NCBI RefSeq assembly: GCF_963678975.1 | Contig: NC_089285.1 | Span: forward strand, 7,178,694-7,242,693 | DNA: 64,000 bases | Source of the DNA: Dysidea avara | Taxonomy: Eukaryota > Porifera > Demospongiae > Dictyoceratida > Dysideidae | Reading direction: 5' to 3' | Shown here: positions 21,549 to 32,778 of the stretch, piece by piece | Position numbering within the stretch: the first letter of the stretch is position 1 | How the letters are laid out: every line of letters starts with the position of its first letter | Position numbers and translations under genes: made by a program | Notes under the pieces: model-generated | Database searches by the model: none | What the model saw: only the letters and a program-made list of their open reading frames with translations | Told to the model about the DNA's origin: nothing

Positions 21549-22231
21549 TCAGTTATCTTGGGATTATATATGATCAGGTGACAACAGAAGAGAGGACATA
21601 TACTCTACACATGTATTATACGTTAGCTGTATGCACGACTAGTAAACTATTACTCCTGAAAATATAATTACTGCAAGTGACTTCTACTATAAATGATTGC
21701 TCAGAGTTGTCCAGATGTACATACACACTTACAGCTCATTCTTTTATGGTCAGCTGAAGGAAGTAGGTTACAAACAGCGGCATCTTCGTCAAGTTTTAGT
21801 GTCAAAAAGTTCCTGTTTGCAAAGTCAGAGCTCCATGAGCACGTTAGAAGAGTTAACACGAAGAATGAGTTGGAACCAAACATAATAATAGGCTGTAAAA
21901 TGTAATGCTAGGTGTATTGAGGACTTTGATTGTAAACTATGTATAAACATGCATAGTTTACACAGCTCCATAGTAATGCAAATAGTTACCACAGAAAACA
22001 ATTTAAATACTTTAGACAACATTTGCTTTTCTTTTACTTTAGTTCAAATGGCAACTGGAAGCAGCCAAAAGATGGCTGTGACCACCACAACACTGTTATT
22101 ATACCTACAATATAAAACCGCAAGAAAAGACATGACAATGAAGAAGTGTTTGTAAAATCCCAAACGAATTGCACTTACTATTAAGAAACACAGATGTATT
22201 CCTGAATAATCTGATTGCCATAGCAATTGTA

Positions 22232-22450
22232 GCTCACAAAAGAACTATATATCTGATAGCCACAAGCATAAGTTGTCTACACGCAAATGCTTTGCCACAA
22301 TATTGATGATGGTATGGTTTCTTTCCTGTATGAGTTCTTATATGTGTTGTAGATTACAACTATTTGCAAAAGCTTCACTGTAACAACTTTGTGTACTCAT
22401 CGTGACGAGCAAAGGCTTCATCAAGGAAAATAATGTTTTACTGTCGCGTT
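22232..22450 (-). pseudogene. C2H2 zinc-finger array remnant
   Basis: The - strand reads, with one frame change, finger pieces DEAFARHDEYTKL, CYSEAFANSCNLQH, then IRTHTGKKPYHHQYCGKAF. HTGKKPY is the classic linker between C2H2 fingers (HTGEKPY), and YCGKAF is a typical finger start. Several zinc ligands are lost. It lies just after an LRR fragment on the same strand; there is no evidence they belong to one gene. 21550-22230 shows nothing else convincing. Confidence 0.6.
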
Positions 22451-22509
22451 GCACTGAGTTAGCTATTTCAGTAAGTCCAGAGTGAGCTTTTCTTTCAATA
22501 GGATTACCA

Positions 22510-23090
22510 TCAAGCAACTTTGATGTTTACTTCTTTGATAAAATTATTACTGAGGTCCAAATGATGTAGAGTTTTATTAGATAATAAAGATTTAATAATG
22601 CAGTCTGCATGGCTTTTGACCAAGTTACCAAATTTTAATAGTAGAGTTTGGAGACAGGTGTTGACAGTAAGAGCATCAGAAATCATATTCACAACTTCGT
22701 GATCAGCAATATTATTATGACTGAAGTTTAGCCACTGCAGTGATGTGTTTGTCTTCAACATGTGAGCAAGGTATGTCCATGTTGGTTGAGTGATGTAGAT
22801 ACGTTCAGCATTCAAGTTAGTCAAGTACATGCAACTCATGATATCATCAATACATTCGGTATGCTTAGGTAACGAATTCATCCATTTCTTTATACAAAAT
22901 TGTAACAAATTCGATAATTTCATCCTTTGGTAATCATATCCAGTTATGTCCAAAAAAATCCCTCCATTATGACATATGACAATGCCATCACAACACAATC
23001 ATTTATTTTTGTACTGTATACATACACCTGAACTGGTCCTTTGTTTTGTAAGACAACATCATAAAGAATTCTTCTTTCTTCAGTTGACAT
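22510..23090 (-). pseudogene. Leucine-rich repeat protein fragment (NLR/RNase-inhibitor type)
   Basis: A - strand frame (22510-22998) contains repeats of the ribonuclease-inhibitor LRR pattern: SLQWLNFSHNNIADHEV, then CLQTLLLKFGNLVKSHAD, then TLHHLDLSNNFIKEV. Upstream, in another frame (to about 23090), MSTEERRILYDVVLQNKGP and YVYSTKINDCVVMAL look like the preceding linker, so a frameshift near 22970 separates them. Such LRRs follow NACHT domains in invertebrate NLRs, but no NACHT is seen here. It may be a lone exon of a host immune-receptor family or a decayed duplicate. Confidence 0.6.
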
Positions 23091-23104
23091 TATTCTCTGA
23101 TACA

Positions 23105-23340
23105 GTTTATTGTTACCCTGATTACCTTTGTTACTAATGTAACCTCTGTTTACCTTGTTGCCCATGTTCTCTCTGTTACCTCTTTTGCCCTTATTATCTT
23201 CGTTTCCCATGTTACAAAGGTAATAAGGGTAATAGAGGTAACATTAGTAACATCGGTTAAAATGGTAATAGAGATTATATGTGTAAAACGGGTAACAGAG
23301 GTAACATGAGTAATGAAGGTAACAAAGGTGATAAGGAGTA
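23105..23340. repeat. GGTAACAAG 9-bp repeats arranged as an inverted pair
   Basis: Units of about 9 bases read as GTTACC-type on the left (about 23105-23210) and GGTAAC-type on the right (about 23213-23340), so the same short repeat runs in opposite directions around a centre at about 23211. The whole block can fold on itself despite unit-level variation. Confidence 0.85.
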
Positions 23341-23861
23341 ACAAGAAGTAGTTTATTTTGTAATATTGTGTGTTCTATTAGAAATCATCAAAGATGTGTG
23401 CTCTATTAGAGCACTACAAAAGTAATTTAACCAAACAAATAACTGTTCTGTTAGAGTGTCTCAATCTTTTGTAAACTAATATATCTAGTAGATTTTAATG
23501 TAAAAACTGATTGATAATCAACCATATATATATATATATTTACGTACATGTCACCAGTAACCTGGAAATTGTACCGTAGACAGTTAGCCTTATTACACAG
23601 TATATGAATTGTTATTTGTTAATCATTGTTAGCAATTGTTAGGTTTTACCCATTGTAAGACTCTACTTATTGTTATCACTATTTTAGACTTGCCAGTTGT
23701 TACTTCCTACTATCTTAAACAGTTGGAACTTTGATTCATTCCAAGTCACTTTAGTCGGGCGCACGAGACTAGTATAATATAAGATCCAATCAACATTATT
23801 CACAGCAAATATTTAATGTTGATAGCAGCAAAGCATCCCTTTTGAATATCATAAGAATGAC

Positions 23862-23972
23862 AGTAGTGATAGTGGTGACAGTAGTGACAGCTGTGACAGT
23901 AGTAACAGTAGTGACGGCAGCAGTCAGCAGTGACAGTAGTAACAGCAGCGACAGTAGTGACAGACGTGTCTG
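23862..23972. repeat. 9-bp minisatellite (GACAGTAGT)
   Basis: About twelve imperfect copies of a GACAGTAGT unit. The - strand ORFs rich in TVTTVT across it are repeat translations. 23972-24440 shows no gene. Confidence 0.9.
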
Positions 23973-24447
23973 ACATTTTAACATATGGCATAGCCAAAGC
24001 CCACATATTGAGGTTGACAATTTTGTGTCATTGGAGTACAATGGACACCGTACAGCTCCTGTTTTTAACTTCTCCTCATGTAGATCTATAACTATTAATA
24101 ACTATTCTCAAAAGTGACACTGAATGTATATTAATATAGTATACAGGTATACATATCTTATAGGCTAGCTGACATACCTAGAAAATAATGTATTAATGTT
24201 ACTTACTGTTATACCGTAACTCTATATAGTTTATACTTTATTCAAATATAGTACAAAAAGAATTATGTTTGTATAGCAGTATAATATTATGTAGCTATAG
24301 CTAATTTACAAGTTTTAGCAGCACTGCCTGAGGGGCAGGGATATAAACAAGGGATCTACAGAAATTAGATCTCTGTAAACAGCCAATCAAATTTGAATAT
24401 TTCATCTTGCTATAGTGTAAGTGTAGATTAGAAATACTATCAGTGAG

Positions 24448-24633
24448 ATGCTTGCTTTGCAAACTAGTGGTGAGCTTAACCAGCATGAATCCGAAGCACT
24501 AGAAAGTCTGTTACAGTTGCATTCCATTGTTTGCAAAGTTGTTGAGTATCTAGAGATATTTGAATGGTCTCAACCATCCCAAGCTAATCTGTCAGTAGTT
24601 TCCCATGGTACTGCTGGTTGTCCGAAGGTTTAA
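24448..24633 (+). pseudogene. N-terminal fragment of an integrase-like gene
   Basis: The 61-residue frame has a helical start (ESEALESLLQLHSIVCKV) followed by Tyr/Glu-rich residues and HGTAGCPKV. The pattern resembles the region just before the helix-turn-helix (GRPK...) of an integrase-core family in sponges and fishes, from memory. The frame stops before any catalytic part. Low-confidence family call. Confidence 0.3.
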
Positions 24634-24954
24634 TATTAGTTTTTCCCTGTTAAAAATGTTACCTGAAGATGACTTTGCTGCCATTTTGGGTGTTTCCATT
24701 AGGTCATAGTCTAGAGGACTGGTATGTATGACCGTGCACATAGAGGATAGTAGAGGATGATCATGGTGTAGAGTGTGGATATGTATGACTTGCATGCTAG
24801 TCAAGGGTCTGGCTAGTCATACCTTGGGGACTGGCGGTTTTAATTGGGGTAGTCACTGAGTCAGTTGTAACAGTCCCAAAAGGCTGGACAAGTTATATGT
24901 CTGACAGTATATAGTTGTTAGGATGTTATTCTGTGCTATCCTTTTACAGAGGTA

Positions 24955-25917
24955 ATGACTCAACCAGTATGGACAAGTTTTAAGGAGCTGGAGGACCTAG
25001 AGCCGCACAGATTGGCTGAGAGGTTACCCAGTACCATAGCACACAACAGAGCTGACTCCACTGTTAAGAAGTACCGGGGAGCCTTCAGGAGGTGGAAAAC
25101 CTGGGCAGGGCGGCATAAGCTACCGGCCATGCCAGTAAAGGAACACCACTTGGTGATATATCTACAGCACCTGGGGGACACGGTTGGCTCAAAATCAGCA
25201 CAGTGGAGGAAGCAGTCAATGCCCTGGCTTGAATGCATTCAATAGCAGGCCTGGCCTCCCCTATTACAATCATTGTCAAGGCTACTCTAGAAGGTCTGCA
25301 AAGGAAGCTCGCTAAACCAGTCCAGAAGAAGGCACCAGTGACTGTGGAAATGCTAGGAAGAATGGTGGAGAATGCCAAAATGAGTGGTTCCTTGTCAGAT
25401 TTGCGCCTAACCACTGCATGTTTGTTGGCATTTGCAGGTTTTCTGAGATTCAACGAGGTGATCCAGATTAGACCTTGCAAGCTAGCAGAGCAAAAGGATT
25501 ACCTGGTACTACATTTGCAGTCTAGCAAACTGACCATCTCCAGGACTGGCAAACCAACCTGCCCAGTGGCCATGAATGAAGCCCACATGCACAGAACTGT
25601 AATGTCATGCATTGATGAGAGGTTCCTACTCCAGCCAATTTGTAGATCAAAAAACGGTGAGACCTTGCGGGAGTCTGGTGGAATTAGTGACAACTGCCTG
25701 AGAGATCTCTTTAAGAAGTTAAAGAAACTTGGATACAGCCCCAAAGATTTTAGTCTCTACAGTTTTCGAGCTGGAGGTGCGACCAAGGCTGCAAATGCTG
25801 GGGTGCCAGACCGTCTATTCAAAAGGTATGGTTGATGGAAGTTGGAAAATGAAGGATGGCTATGTGGAAGACACAATAGAGAAGCGGTTGTCGGTCACCA
25901 GGCATCTGGGCTTATAA
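24955..25917 (+). pseudogene. Tyrosine recombinase (DIRS/Crypton type)
   Basis: The core-binding part reads RADSTVKKYRGAFRRWKTWA. The frame shifts near 25205, then LLAFAGFLRFNEVIQIRPCKL supplies the first catalytic Arg box. The second box is LYSFRAGGATKAANAGVPD, where the usual His before SFR is Tyr. After a second frameshift near 25825, DGYVEDTIEKRLSVTRHLGL carries the candidate nucleophilic Tyr. Family proteins catalyse site-specific recombination through a 3'-phosphotyrosine bond. The two frameshifts and His replacement argue that this copy is inactive. No adjacent RT is seen, except a fragment at 28355. Confidence 0.8.
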
Positions 25918-26140
25918 TGTAAAGTTCTTGTGCTTATTGATGCTATCTTTGTTACTCTAGTGTATGTTGGAAATCAATAGCAATAGCCCATGCTCGGTGG
26001 CACATAACCCAATGTATGTGTGTTGTGGGCGGTAAGGATAGTGATAGTATGGTACGGGAGGTGTATTTTCTGTTGTTTGAATGTAACGAATTAAACAGAA
26101 AATAAGCTCCCGCATGAATACTATCAGGGACACATTCAGG

Positions 26141-26182
26141 GTCACGTGAGCCTTTCTCACGTGACATAGGGTTATATAAGGT
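26141..26182 (+). promoter_or_regulatory. CACGTG palindrome followed by TATA motif
   Basis: GTCACGTGAG and CTCACGTGAC form perfect 10-bp arms around a 5-base loop, with two E-box cores, followed at about 26172 by TTATATAAGG. This is a promoter-like arrangement, possibly of a retroelement long repeat. No transcript start can be assigned. Confidence 0.35.
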
Positions 26183-27159
26183 TAAGTGAGGTGTGGTAAT
26201 TCATTCTACGCCATGCGTTTCGTACAAGTGGGAGCGGAAAGAAAAGAGTTAGAAAGCAGATTTATAGAGTTATATGGATCATTGTCACCTCATGTCTCAT
26301 CTCCCCCCTGACCTGGTGCTGAGTGTGATTTAGTCTCGGACGATTGACAGTTTTTTGGGCTCTAAATTATCCCCACAGAGAACATATCCTATGAAAATTA
26401 AGATCCCATGGTAGTTAGTTGATCATGTGATACAGGTTCTCTGTAGATATTGCTTAGGCTTGTTATAGAATATTAAACATCTGAGTCCAAGGCTTACCTC
26501 CACAATATATTATAGACTGTCGTAACTATAAATAATGAACATTACAATAGTATTACATAATACAGTAGCTATTAGCATAACATTACACTTATGGTGATGA
26601 AAGAGATTGGGAGGATTAAAAACCAGTGCTGGTTGACATTTATATACTACAATATAAACTTCAACCATGCCATCAAACACACATGTACAGTGACTGCATT
26701 GATGTGAGAGTTTATGGAGTCACAGGTGGAGGATAGCTTGAACTCATGTATGAGTAAACCATTTTGAGAGGTAAGACACTGGATGATGCAAACAATGATT
26801 CGACACAGAAATCCCCTTGCGTGAGCTACCATCCTCAAATTACAACAGACATGAGCCAACCTATTATGAAAGTGGTCAGCAAGACACAAGCAAATGTTGC
26901 CGAAGTGAGCATTTATACTGCTTGGAATCTATGTAGTTAAGGGATTACTGTTCTTTATGGAGATGAAGTTGCGTATAAATTTTGCATAACGCTTGTCAAG
27001 TACTCTTTTTGCAACTTTTATTTTGAAGATGAAGAATGGAATTCAGAATGTGTCCACCTTTAGGTGAGTCCTGAGAAAAGCACTTAAATCTACCCCCACA
27101 ATAATTTTATTTTACAGAATGTATTAATCAACATATTTTGCATGTGTGTTTGGGCAATG

Positions 27160-27240
27160 TATGGTCGAGGCAGGTGATAGGACACTAACCCAGTAATCAA
27201 AAGGTTCCAGGTTTGATGTGACTTTTTAGTACCAATGATA
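27160..27240 (+). mobile_element. Degenerate tRNA-derived SINE head
   Basis: A tRNA-like stretch has ATGGTCGAGGCAGG as an A-box-like region and, about 45 bases on, GGTTCCAGGTTTGATGTG, resembling a B box (GGTTCGAATCC) with changes, preceded by the anticodon-arm-like AGTAATCAAAAGG. The sequences on either side (25920-28350) contain no supported gene. Confidence 0.4.
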
Positions 27241-28354
27241 TCTTAAATGGCAGTATTGCCCAGCCCTCTCTAATATAGTGTTTAAGTTTGACTGAATTCC
27301 TTCTTTATGATTAACAAAACTACAAAATTGATTTTATGCAGACCACCTGTTTCAACATGCCTTGCTTGCTTTCTCACAATGTGTTACTGTAAACAAGGAT
27401 GATAGTGGCTACAGGAACGCAGAGCAATTTTACACTGTGTATTTCAGCCAGTACTTCTGAGGTAGTTGCACTCCGTGTGTGTCTTACTTTGAGTGGTATA
27501 TATTCTCTGGACATCCAATTTTGTAAAGGTGACAGAAAAAAGTGTAATAAAATTAATATTCAGATAGGGGCTTCTAGAACCCCAAGAAGCCTGCCAGACC
27601 ATAGTTCACCAGACCACAGTGAACTATAGGTCACCAGACCTTTTTAAACAGTTAACTGATGAAAGTTGTTCTGTTGGTCTATGTTTTAAACCCATGATTA
27701 ACACATCCAGTACAAATAGCTCATAGAAGGAAGTGTTGCAAACTAATACAGAACATAGCCTTGCTTAAGTGGGGTGGGAAAGTGTTAATTAACATGCATA
27801 TAGAACAGGTAGAATAAAGCTACAAAAATGCAGCAGACGGTACCAAGAGTAAATAATGACCTGCTCATTTTTGATGCAGTATATGGCAGTTGGATACTCT
27901 CTCTTCCATTATTTACTCTTGACGGTACTAAACATAGGACAGCAAGACATGGGAGCTTTGCTCTTTGTTGCACAAAGGAAGACACAGCAATGCAGATACT
28001 GCTAGTGATTTAGTGTCTGAGTCAATATAGATCTTGTTGGAAATTATACAACATGTACTGTTCATAATGTTTTTTTTTTTTGCTCAAAAAGCATAATGTT
28101 GTTCATTTTAAAAAAAAAGAAGCTCAAGACTGTTGAGCTTAAGAATGCTACTTTGTACAAATGATTCTCCTATAGCAATTTGCTGGTAATTGATAACAGT
28201 CCCTACAGAAATGCATCACATGCAGCAGTAGAGTGTTTTGGTGAATTTTTTTTTCAAAAAAAAAATTACTAAGTTACAAAAGTGTAGGAATGTACTTATA
28301 CAAACTCATGCAGATAGTTTTTATGAACTTCCTTGCTATATAGTTGGCTGGCAA

Positions 28355-28480
28355 GCACATGGGATGGCAGAATATTCGACTTTACTTGCCTTCCCTTTGG
28401 CCTTTGCAGTGCTCCACAGGTGTTCATGAAACTCCTGGGCCCGGCAATGGCCTACCTACCGTGCAAGAAACTTTACCCCC
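28355..28480 (+). pseudogene. Reverse transcriptase fragment
   Basis: The frame GRIFDFTCLPFGLCSAPQVF followed by KLLGPAMAYL matches the RT block before the catalytic YxDD (consensus LPFGL.SAP..F). It ends at TAA near 28480. The form FTCLPFGL suggests a DIRS or related YR retroelement. No protease, RNase H or LTR was found around it. Confidence 0.65.
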
Positions 28481-29130
28481 ATTGCTAAAGCCACAAAGCT
28501 GTTAAACTCGATTTATATATATCAACTGATGTTATCATCCCTGTAAAAACAAACAAGAAAATACATGACTGCCCAAGGGGGGTCAAGAGAACAATAAAGG
28601 TTTGGGCCATACTTCAGTTAACAGGTGTTTGCAGTTAACAAGCAGCCATAAGAGGATAATATACAGGTGTATAACTAAAACAATGGTGAATTCAAATAAT
28701 GTTCCCCTACATGGAGTTCATTAGCTGTGAAGTACACAATACAAAGACACAATAAACTAATTAGACAAATGTGTTAATTAACAACTTCCCGAGTCTTGCC
28801 AGACAATTGTTCAGTAGCTAGTTCACTAGGTTGTTAGGAGTTGCCTGTTTCTGTGAAAGTAGTCCTCACAGACAACAGGACCAACAATACAGAAAACATA
28901 CATAAGCAACCATGCAACAATAACACTGAGGCATGGAGAACAAGGTCCTTTACTGAGGAACCATGTTTGTTGAGCAGCTCAGCTACATCCATTTCAAACT
29001 GCACATGGCAACATATAATATCGAAATATTGTTATTACTGTACGTTTGCAATTGTTAACACTCATGTATACAAGTACTGTAATACAAAATGTACCACTCT
29101 GCGTGGGCAGTTCAAAGGCACTGCCAGTGC
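28480..29130. other. No gene recognised
   Basis: AT-rich sequence with only a short ORF (28841-29209) lacking recognisable motifs, whose end runs into the hairpin below. Confidence 0.4.
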
Positions 29131-29137
29131 CATAATT

Positions 29138-29275
29138 TGTATATTGCACTGCTGCAGACCGCAGCGAGAGTGCATTATAACTTATAACGCACTGGTTGCG
29201 GTTTTTTAGACCACAACGAGTGCATTATAAGTTATAATGCACCGACCACAGTGCAATACACAGATATTGCACTGG
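29138..29275. repeat. Hairpin element with nested palindromes
   Basis: The left arm TGTATATTGCACTGCTGC and the right arm (reverse complement TGTGTATTGCACTGTGG) enclose two smaller near-palindromes, GTGCATTATAACTTATAACGCAC and GTGCATTATAAGTTATAATGCAC, and GGTTGCGGTTTT/AAGACCACAAC-like stems. It looks like a small foldback MITE. Confidence 0.75.
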
Positions 29276-30019
29276 CTGCGGTTTTGTGCAGCATAGCACA
29301 AGTGCCGGTGGCGAAGACCACTACGACACCTCACCTAATAGGTGGAAAGACACTACACAGATCACTCGAATTCTTTTATAGCCTGACATGTAAAGGTCGA
29401 TTGTGGGCCATAACGTCACCAATACGTATAATGTTTACAAGCAGCCAATGGCGATCAAAAAAGCCAACGCGGGTGGCCACAACTCTAGTCTACATATATA
29501 TAAACGTACTTATACACCTTACTAGTCTGGTGCCATCTTAGCCCAGATTAAACTGTAGTCCACTTCGACAATGACTCAATAAAACAAATATATTCTAAAT
29601 AATACTAACCTTTACGTTTGATTGTGGTAACCAGTTTTGTCATGCCACCAGATTCGAGTTTAGCCAGTGTGAATAGTAAGAATTAGACTAGTATCGCTTA
29701 GTAGTTAGGTTTTGTTTACTTAAACCGTCTATTTAGCTGATTTTTTCGCTCGAGAGAATCACTATGGCGATTAGTCTGGTGCTTAGTCTATATGGGACAC
29801 TGAGCACTACATGATGAGAGTCGAACAGCGAATGCAGGTTAGTGATATAACCCATAGCGTACTAGCTTTCAATATCTCAGGTGACTGCAGTACTGCAAGG
29901 GGAACGTCATCGCAACGTCTGGCTTGGTTACCCACAATCGATGTTAGAAACCTGGCCTTTATAAGTGTTACAGCTGTCTTTTGAGACTCTCCCCACCTAT
30001 TAGGTGAGTGGTACATAAC

Positions 30020-30140
30020 AGTTATACAACGTGCACTCGTGCTCTGCCTGTATAAACGCACTTGTCTTCGGGCCTAACGGCCCTCAGGCTCGTGCGTTTA
30101 TATCAGGCAGAGCACTCGTGGCCGTTGTATAACTATATAA
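30020..30140. repeat. Hairpin MITE, about 45-bp arms
   Basis: AGTTATACAACGTGCACTCG...GTATAAACGCAC (30020-30063) pairs with GTGCGTTTATATCAGGCAGAG...GTTGTATAACT (30092-30136), with an internal stem GGGCCTAACGGCCC in the loop. Compact foldback elements of this form are typically non-autonomous transposons. Confidence 0.8.
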
Positions 30141-30302
30141 TATAGTCCCGCGCAATCAGGACCACTTTGTACCATAGATAATATATACCTTACCCGGGAT
30201 TGGAAACGGAGGCAATCAACACCTATCAACAAGTTCACTCAGCATTGTAGTATCGCGAGTTTAGTGTAACGTAATTCCGTAATTCAGTCCGTGTTTTATA
30301 AA

Positions 30303-31578
30303 ATGGCGAATGCTGGAACTCGTAAAAGAACTCGTGCTAGAAAGAAGAGCTCGAAGCGGAAGAGCGGAGAATCCGATGGAAATGACGATGCTGGTTCGTT
30401 GTCATTATAGCTAACAATAAACAACCAGCGCTGGTAGCAAAATTTGGGCATTTTTACAGCTTAAACATTCAATCACTGATGTGCCTAGCCTGGCCTTGTT
30501 TGTGTGCAAGTTATGTTGATGTAGCCATTCATTAGCTATACCCATAGATAATATATACCTTACTATGCTATACCATACCTGTCTTTTTCTTTCAATGCAG
30601 GTCCCAAAGCAAAAGATGCTTTTGTGGAAGCACTCAGAAGCGTATTGAATGATGATTCATTTAAAATAATGTCCTCAGAAGCAATTGAAGCAAGAAAAGC
30701 GGCACAGATTCTGTTGGACTGGTGTCTTGATGCTGCCAACAATAACTGTTTTACAACATTTGTTTTGAAATTGTCAAGACCTGAAACAGGCAATGAGCTC
30801 TTGTAAAAAGAAATCATGCAATCGTGAGAAACTTTGGAGAAACTTTTTTCTGTTTCGCTTTTCAGAGAAATTTCGAGAGGACTGGGTAAATTTTTTGGAC
30901 TCCGCTAATGTAGCTGCTACACCTATCCTGTATCAGCATTTAACTGATATTTTGTTCAGGGGATACATTGGTGATCATGTGACAGGGTGTACAGCTGAAA
31001 CCAAGGTTGATCCAGCACCAGCTGTAACAAAACGCGAAGGCAATGCTCTTCGTTATGCTGCCGGCTATGTTTGTAGACATTTACGTAAGAAAATCGAACG
31101 CAGTAAACATGAGCTTAAGGAAGAGATGGTATTGTGCCTGATGACTTTAACAAAGGACACACCCGAAGAACATAGTGAATGTGGCAGTTCTGAAGAATGG
31201 ACATTAGCACTAGATAGAGGTGGGCTATGGTATGTTAAAGAAACAACATTTATATTGTTTATTGCAATAGAAGAAGTGAGAGAATGCCTAAAAATGTTAC
31301 TTGGTAGCAACCCAGCAGCTGGAAAAAAAGAGGAGATTGTTGAAAAAGTTATCTCCAGTGATGATGTTGAATTTTATTGGTTGATTTCCACTGCAGATTT
31401 CGAGATTGGTGAGAAGGAGGTACATAGTGCACTTCTTAAGGAAATAGTGCAGCTTTATGTGACTATCCGTGGATTTTCATATGCGAGCTTTTGGATGGAG
31501 AAATTTAAGCAGTCAGCAAAAAAGAGTACACAGCGGTCAAAAAGCTTACGTAGAGACTTGTATGATAGCAGCTTATAG
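30303..31578 (+). pseudogene. Transposon-encoded protein of unknown family
   Basis: Exon 1 (30303 to about 30393) encodes a basic, nuclear-localisation-like start MANAGTRKRTRARKKSSKR. After an intron ending TTTCAATGCAG, exon 2 (from 30601) reads a helical region (SEAIEARKAAQILLDWCLD) to about 30810. A single frameshift follows, then a long frame to 31578: REKLWRNFFLFRFSEKF, LRYAAGYVCRHLRKKI, ALDRGGLWYVKETTF, ELYVTIRGFSYASFW as landmarks. LRY.AGYV and DRGGL resemble the C-terminal part of P/THAP9 transposases, but no DDE core is evident. It may be the transposase of a new lineage or an accessory protein. Only one lesion is seen, so it is relatively young. Confidence 0.6.
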
Positions 31579-31599
31579 TATATTATATTATTAACATTT

Positions 31600-32640
31600 G
31601 CAATGCTATGCATAACACAACTTTATTTTGTGATTACCCAAAATAACCCAGTTGGAATATTCTCAATTCTGCATTTTGGATTGTATCAATCCACCCTGTA
31701 AAAGGAATGATTTAGCTAAGCATCTGCACACACTGTGTCACTATACCTGAAGGAATGCCATTACACTGTTTCAGTCTACTGTGCAAAATATCCAAAGACC
31801 TGACTGGTGCATCAACAAAGGCAGAGACACTTGAAATGACAGTGGCAGAGACACCTTCAGCACTGACACATCTCTCAAAGGAATTGAAACCGGTAGCCTC
31901 TTAGGTTTAGGCTGCCAGTGTTTGTTACTATGAAGTCTAAGCTTTCTGTGACCTCTCCTATCATTCATCTGCAAAAAAATCCAGTGCAAACTATAGCTAT
32001 ATGCATAATAATAAAGCAACAGTTCTGAAAAGGAAATACTTGCATTCACTTGAAGATTCAAGGATTTCGCCTACATCAGTACAAGTCAGCAGCCTTGAAA
32101 CTATCCTATTTTGTTTGTATACATATGAATTACAGGAAATACTTAAGAAAGAAAGTTAGTAGCCTTTAGAAAATGACCTGTAGGCCTCAAAACTTAATAC
32201 CTCAAAATCACTTGTTTCGCAGTTGCGCTGCAATTTGATGGCATAAACGGTAAAACTAAGGGTTTTAAGTTGCATGATTTTGTCCGCTAATGTCTCAGCT
32301 TTCAAACAGTGTAGTTTACATCGAAAAATGTCGCTCCCACACTGCTCTACGAACCCCAAAAGTCGAGGGTACGACTAAAAAGTCATTTTTTTGCGTAAAC
32401 CGCGTCAAACGCTATTTGTTCAAAATTTTGACGATTGTATGCAAGTAATACAACAGTATTGTTCTTACCACCACGGTAAATCCTCTTCATGTTCACAACT
32501 AGTAGCTTATCTACCCGTTCTTTTCCTTTCTTCCATCGGCGAGGTGAAACCTTACATATCAAAGCGAAAGTGTTAATTATTACAATGCTGACGGCTCGCG
32601 ATTTTTGTATTGAAGTGTGTCCGGTTTCCAATCCCGGGTA
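31600..32640 (-). other. 3' part of the inverted-repeat element, possible antisense second gene
   Basis: On the - strand a polar, plausible frame (about 31720-31905, including VSATVISSVSAFVDAPVRSL) and another (32383-32631, RRWKKGKERVDKLLVVNMKR) exist. Neither can be joined by convincing splice sites. They could be remnants of a second convergent gene, as in other two-gene elements in this window, or chance ORFs. Confidence 0.3.
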
Positions 32641-32746
32641 AGGTATATATTATCTATGTTTGTACTGACAAAAGAAAAAGTGGTCTGGCTGCGCGTGACT
32701 AGGCTACCCGTATCAAAATTGCTCTCTATAACAAAATTATACTATA

Positions 32747-32778
32747 GATATACTAACCCCAGGTACCCGGGGTTAGTA
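32747..32778. repeat. Short palindrome with TATA motif
   Basis: ATACTAACCCC and GGGGTTAGTAT are perfect 11-bp arms around AGGTACCC, followed by ATATAAAG. No gene start was found immediately downstream (32800-33290). Confidence 0.6.

Larger units (their letters stand above)
30173..32658 (+). mobile_element. DNA transposon with 35-bp terminal inverted repeats and 7-bp duplication
   Basis: The left end CATAGATAATATATACCTTAC is mirrored at the right end (GTAAGGTATATATTATCTATG), and the match extends inward through CCGGGATTGGAAAC. TTTGTAC flanks both ends (30166-30172 and 32659-32665), a perfect 7-bp target duplication. The element is 2486 bp with one main + strand gene (30303-31578). Seven- to eight-base duplications and CA-starting ends fit the P superfamily, and the gene's C-terminal part is weakly P-like, but this assignment is inference. 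A partial copy of the end (ATAGATAATATATACCTTACTATG) occurs inside at 30544. Confidence 0.85.

Noticed and set aside
23796-24041. TVTTVT-rich ORFs, possible secreted mucin-like protein
   Set aside because: Pure translation of a 9-bp minisatellite, with competing ORFs in other frames.
26647-26889. 80-codon - strand ORF rich in Cys/His
   Set aside because: Cys and His spacing matches no zinc-finger pattern and there is no splice context.
27580-27640. CCAGACCATAGTTCACCAGACC repeats as a binding-site array
   Set aside because: Only three short imperfect copies; not distinguishable from local slippage.
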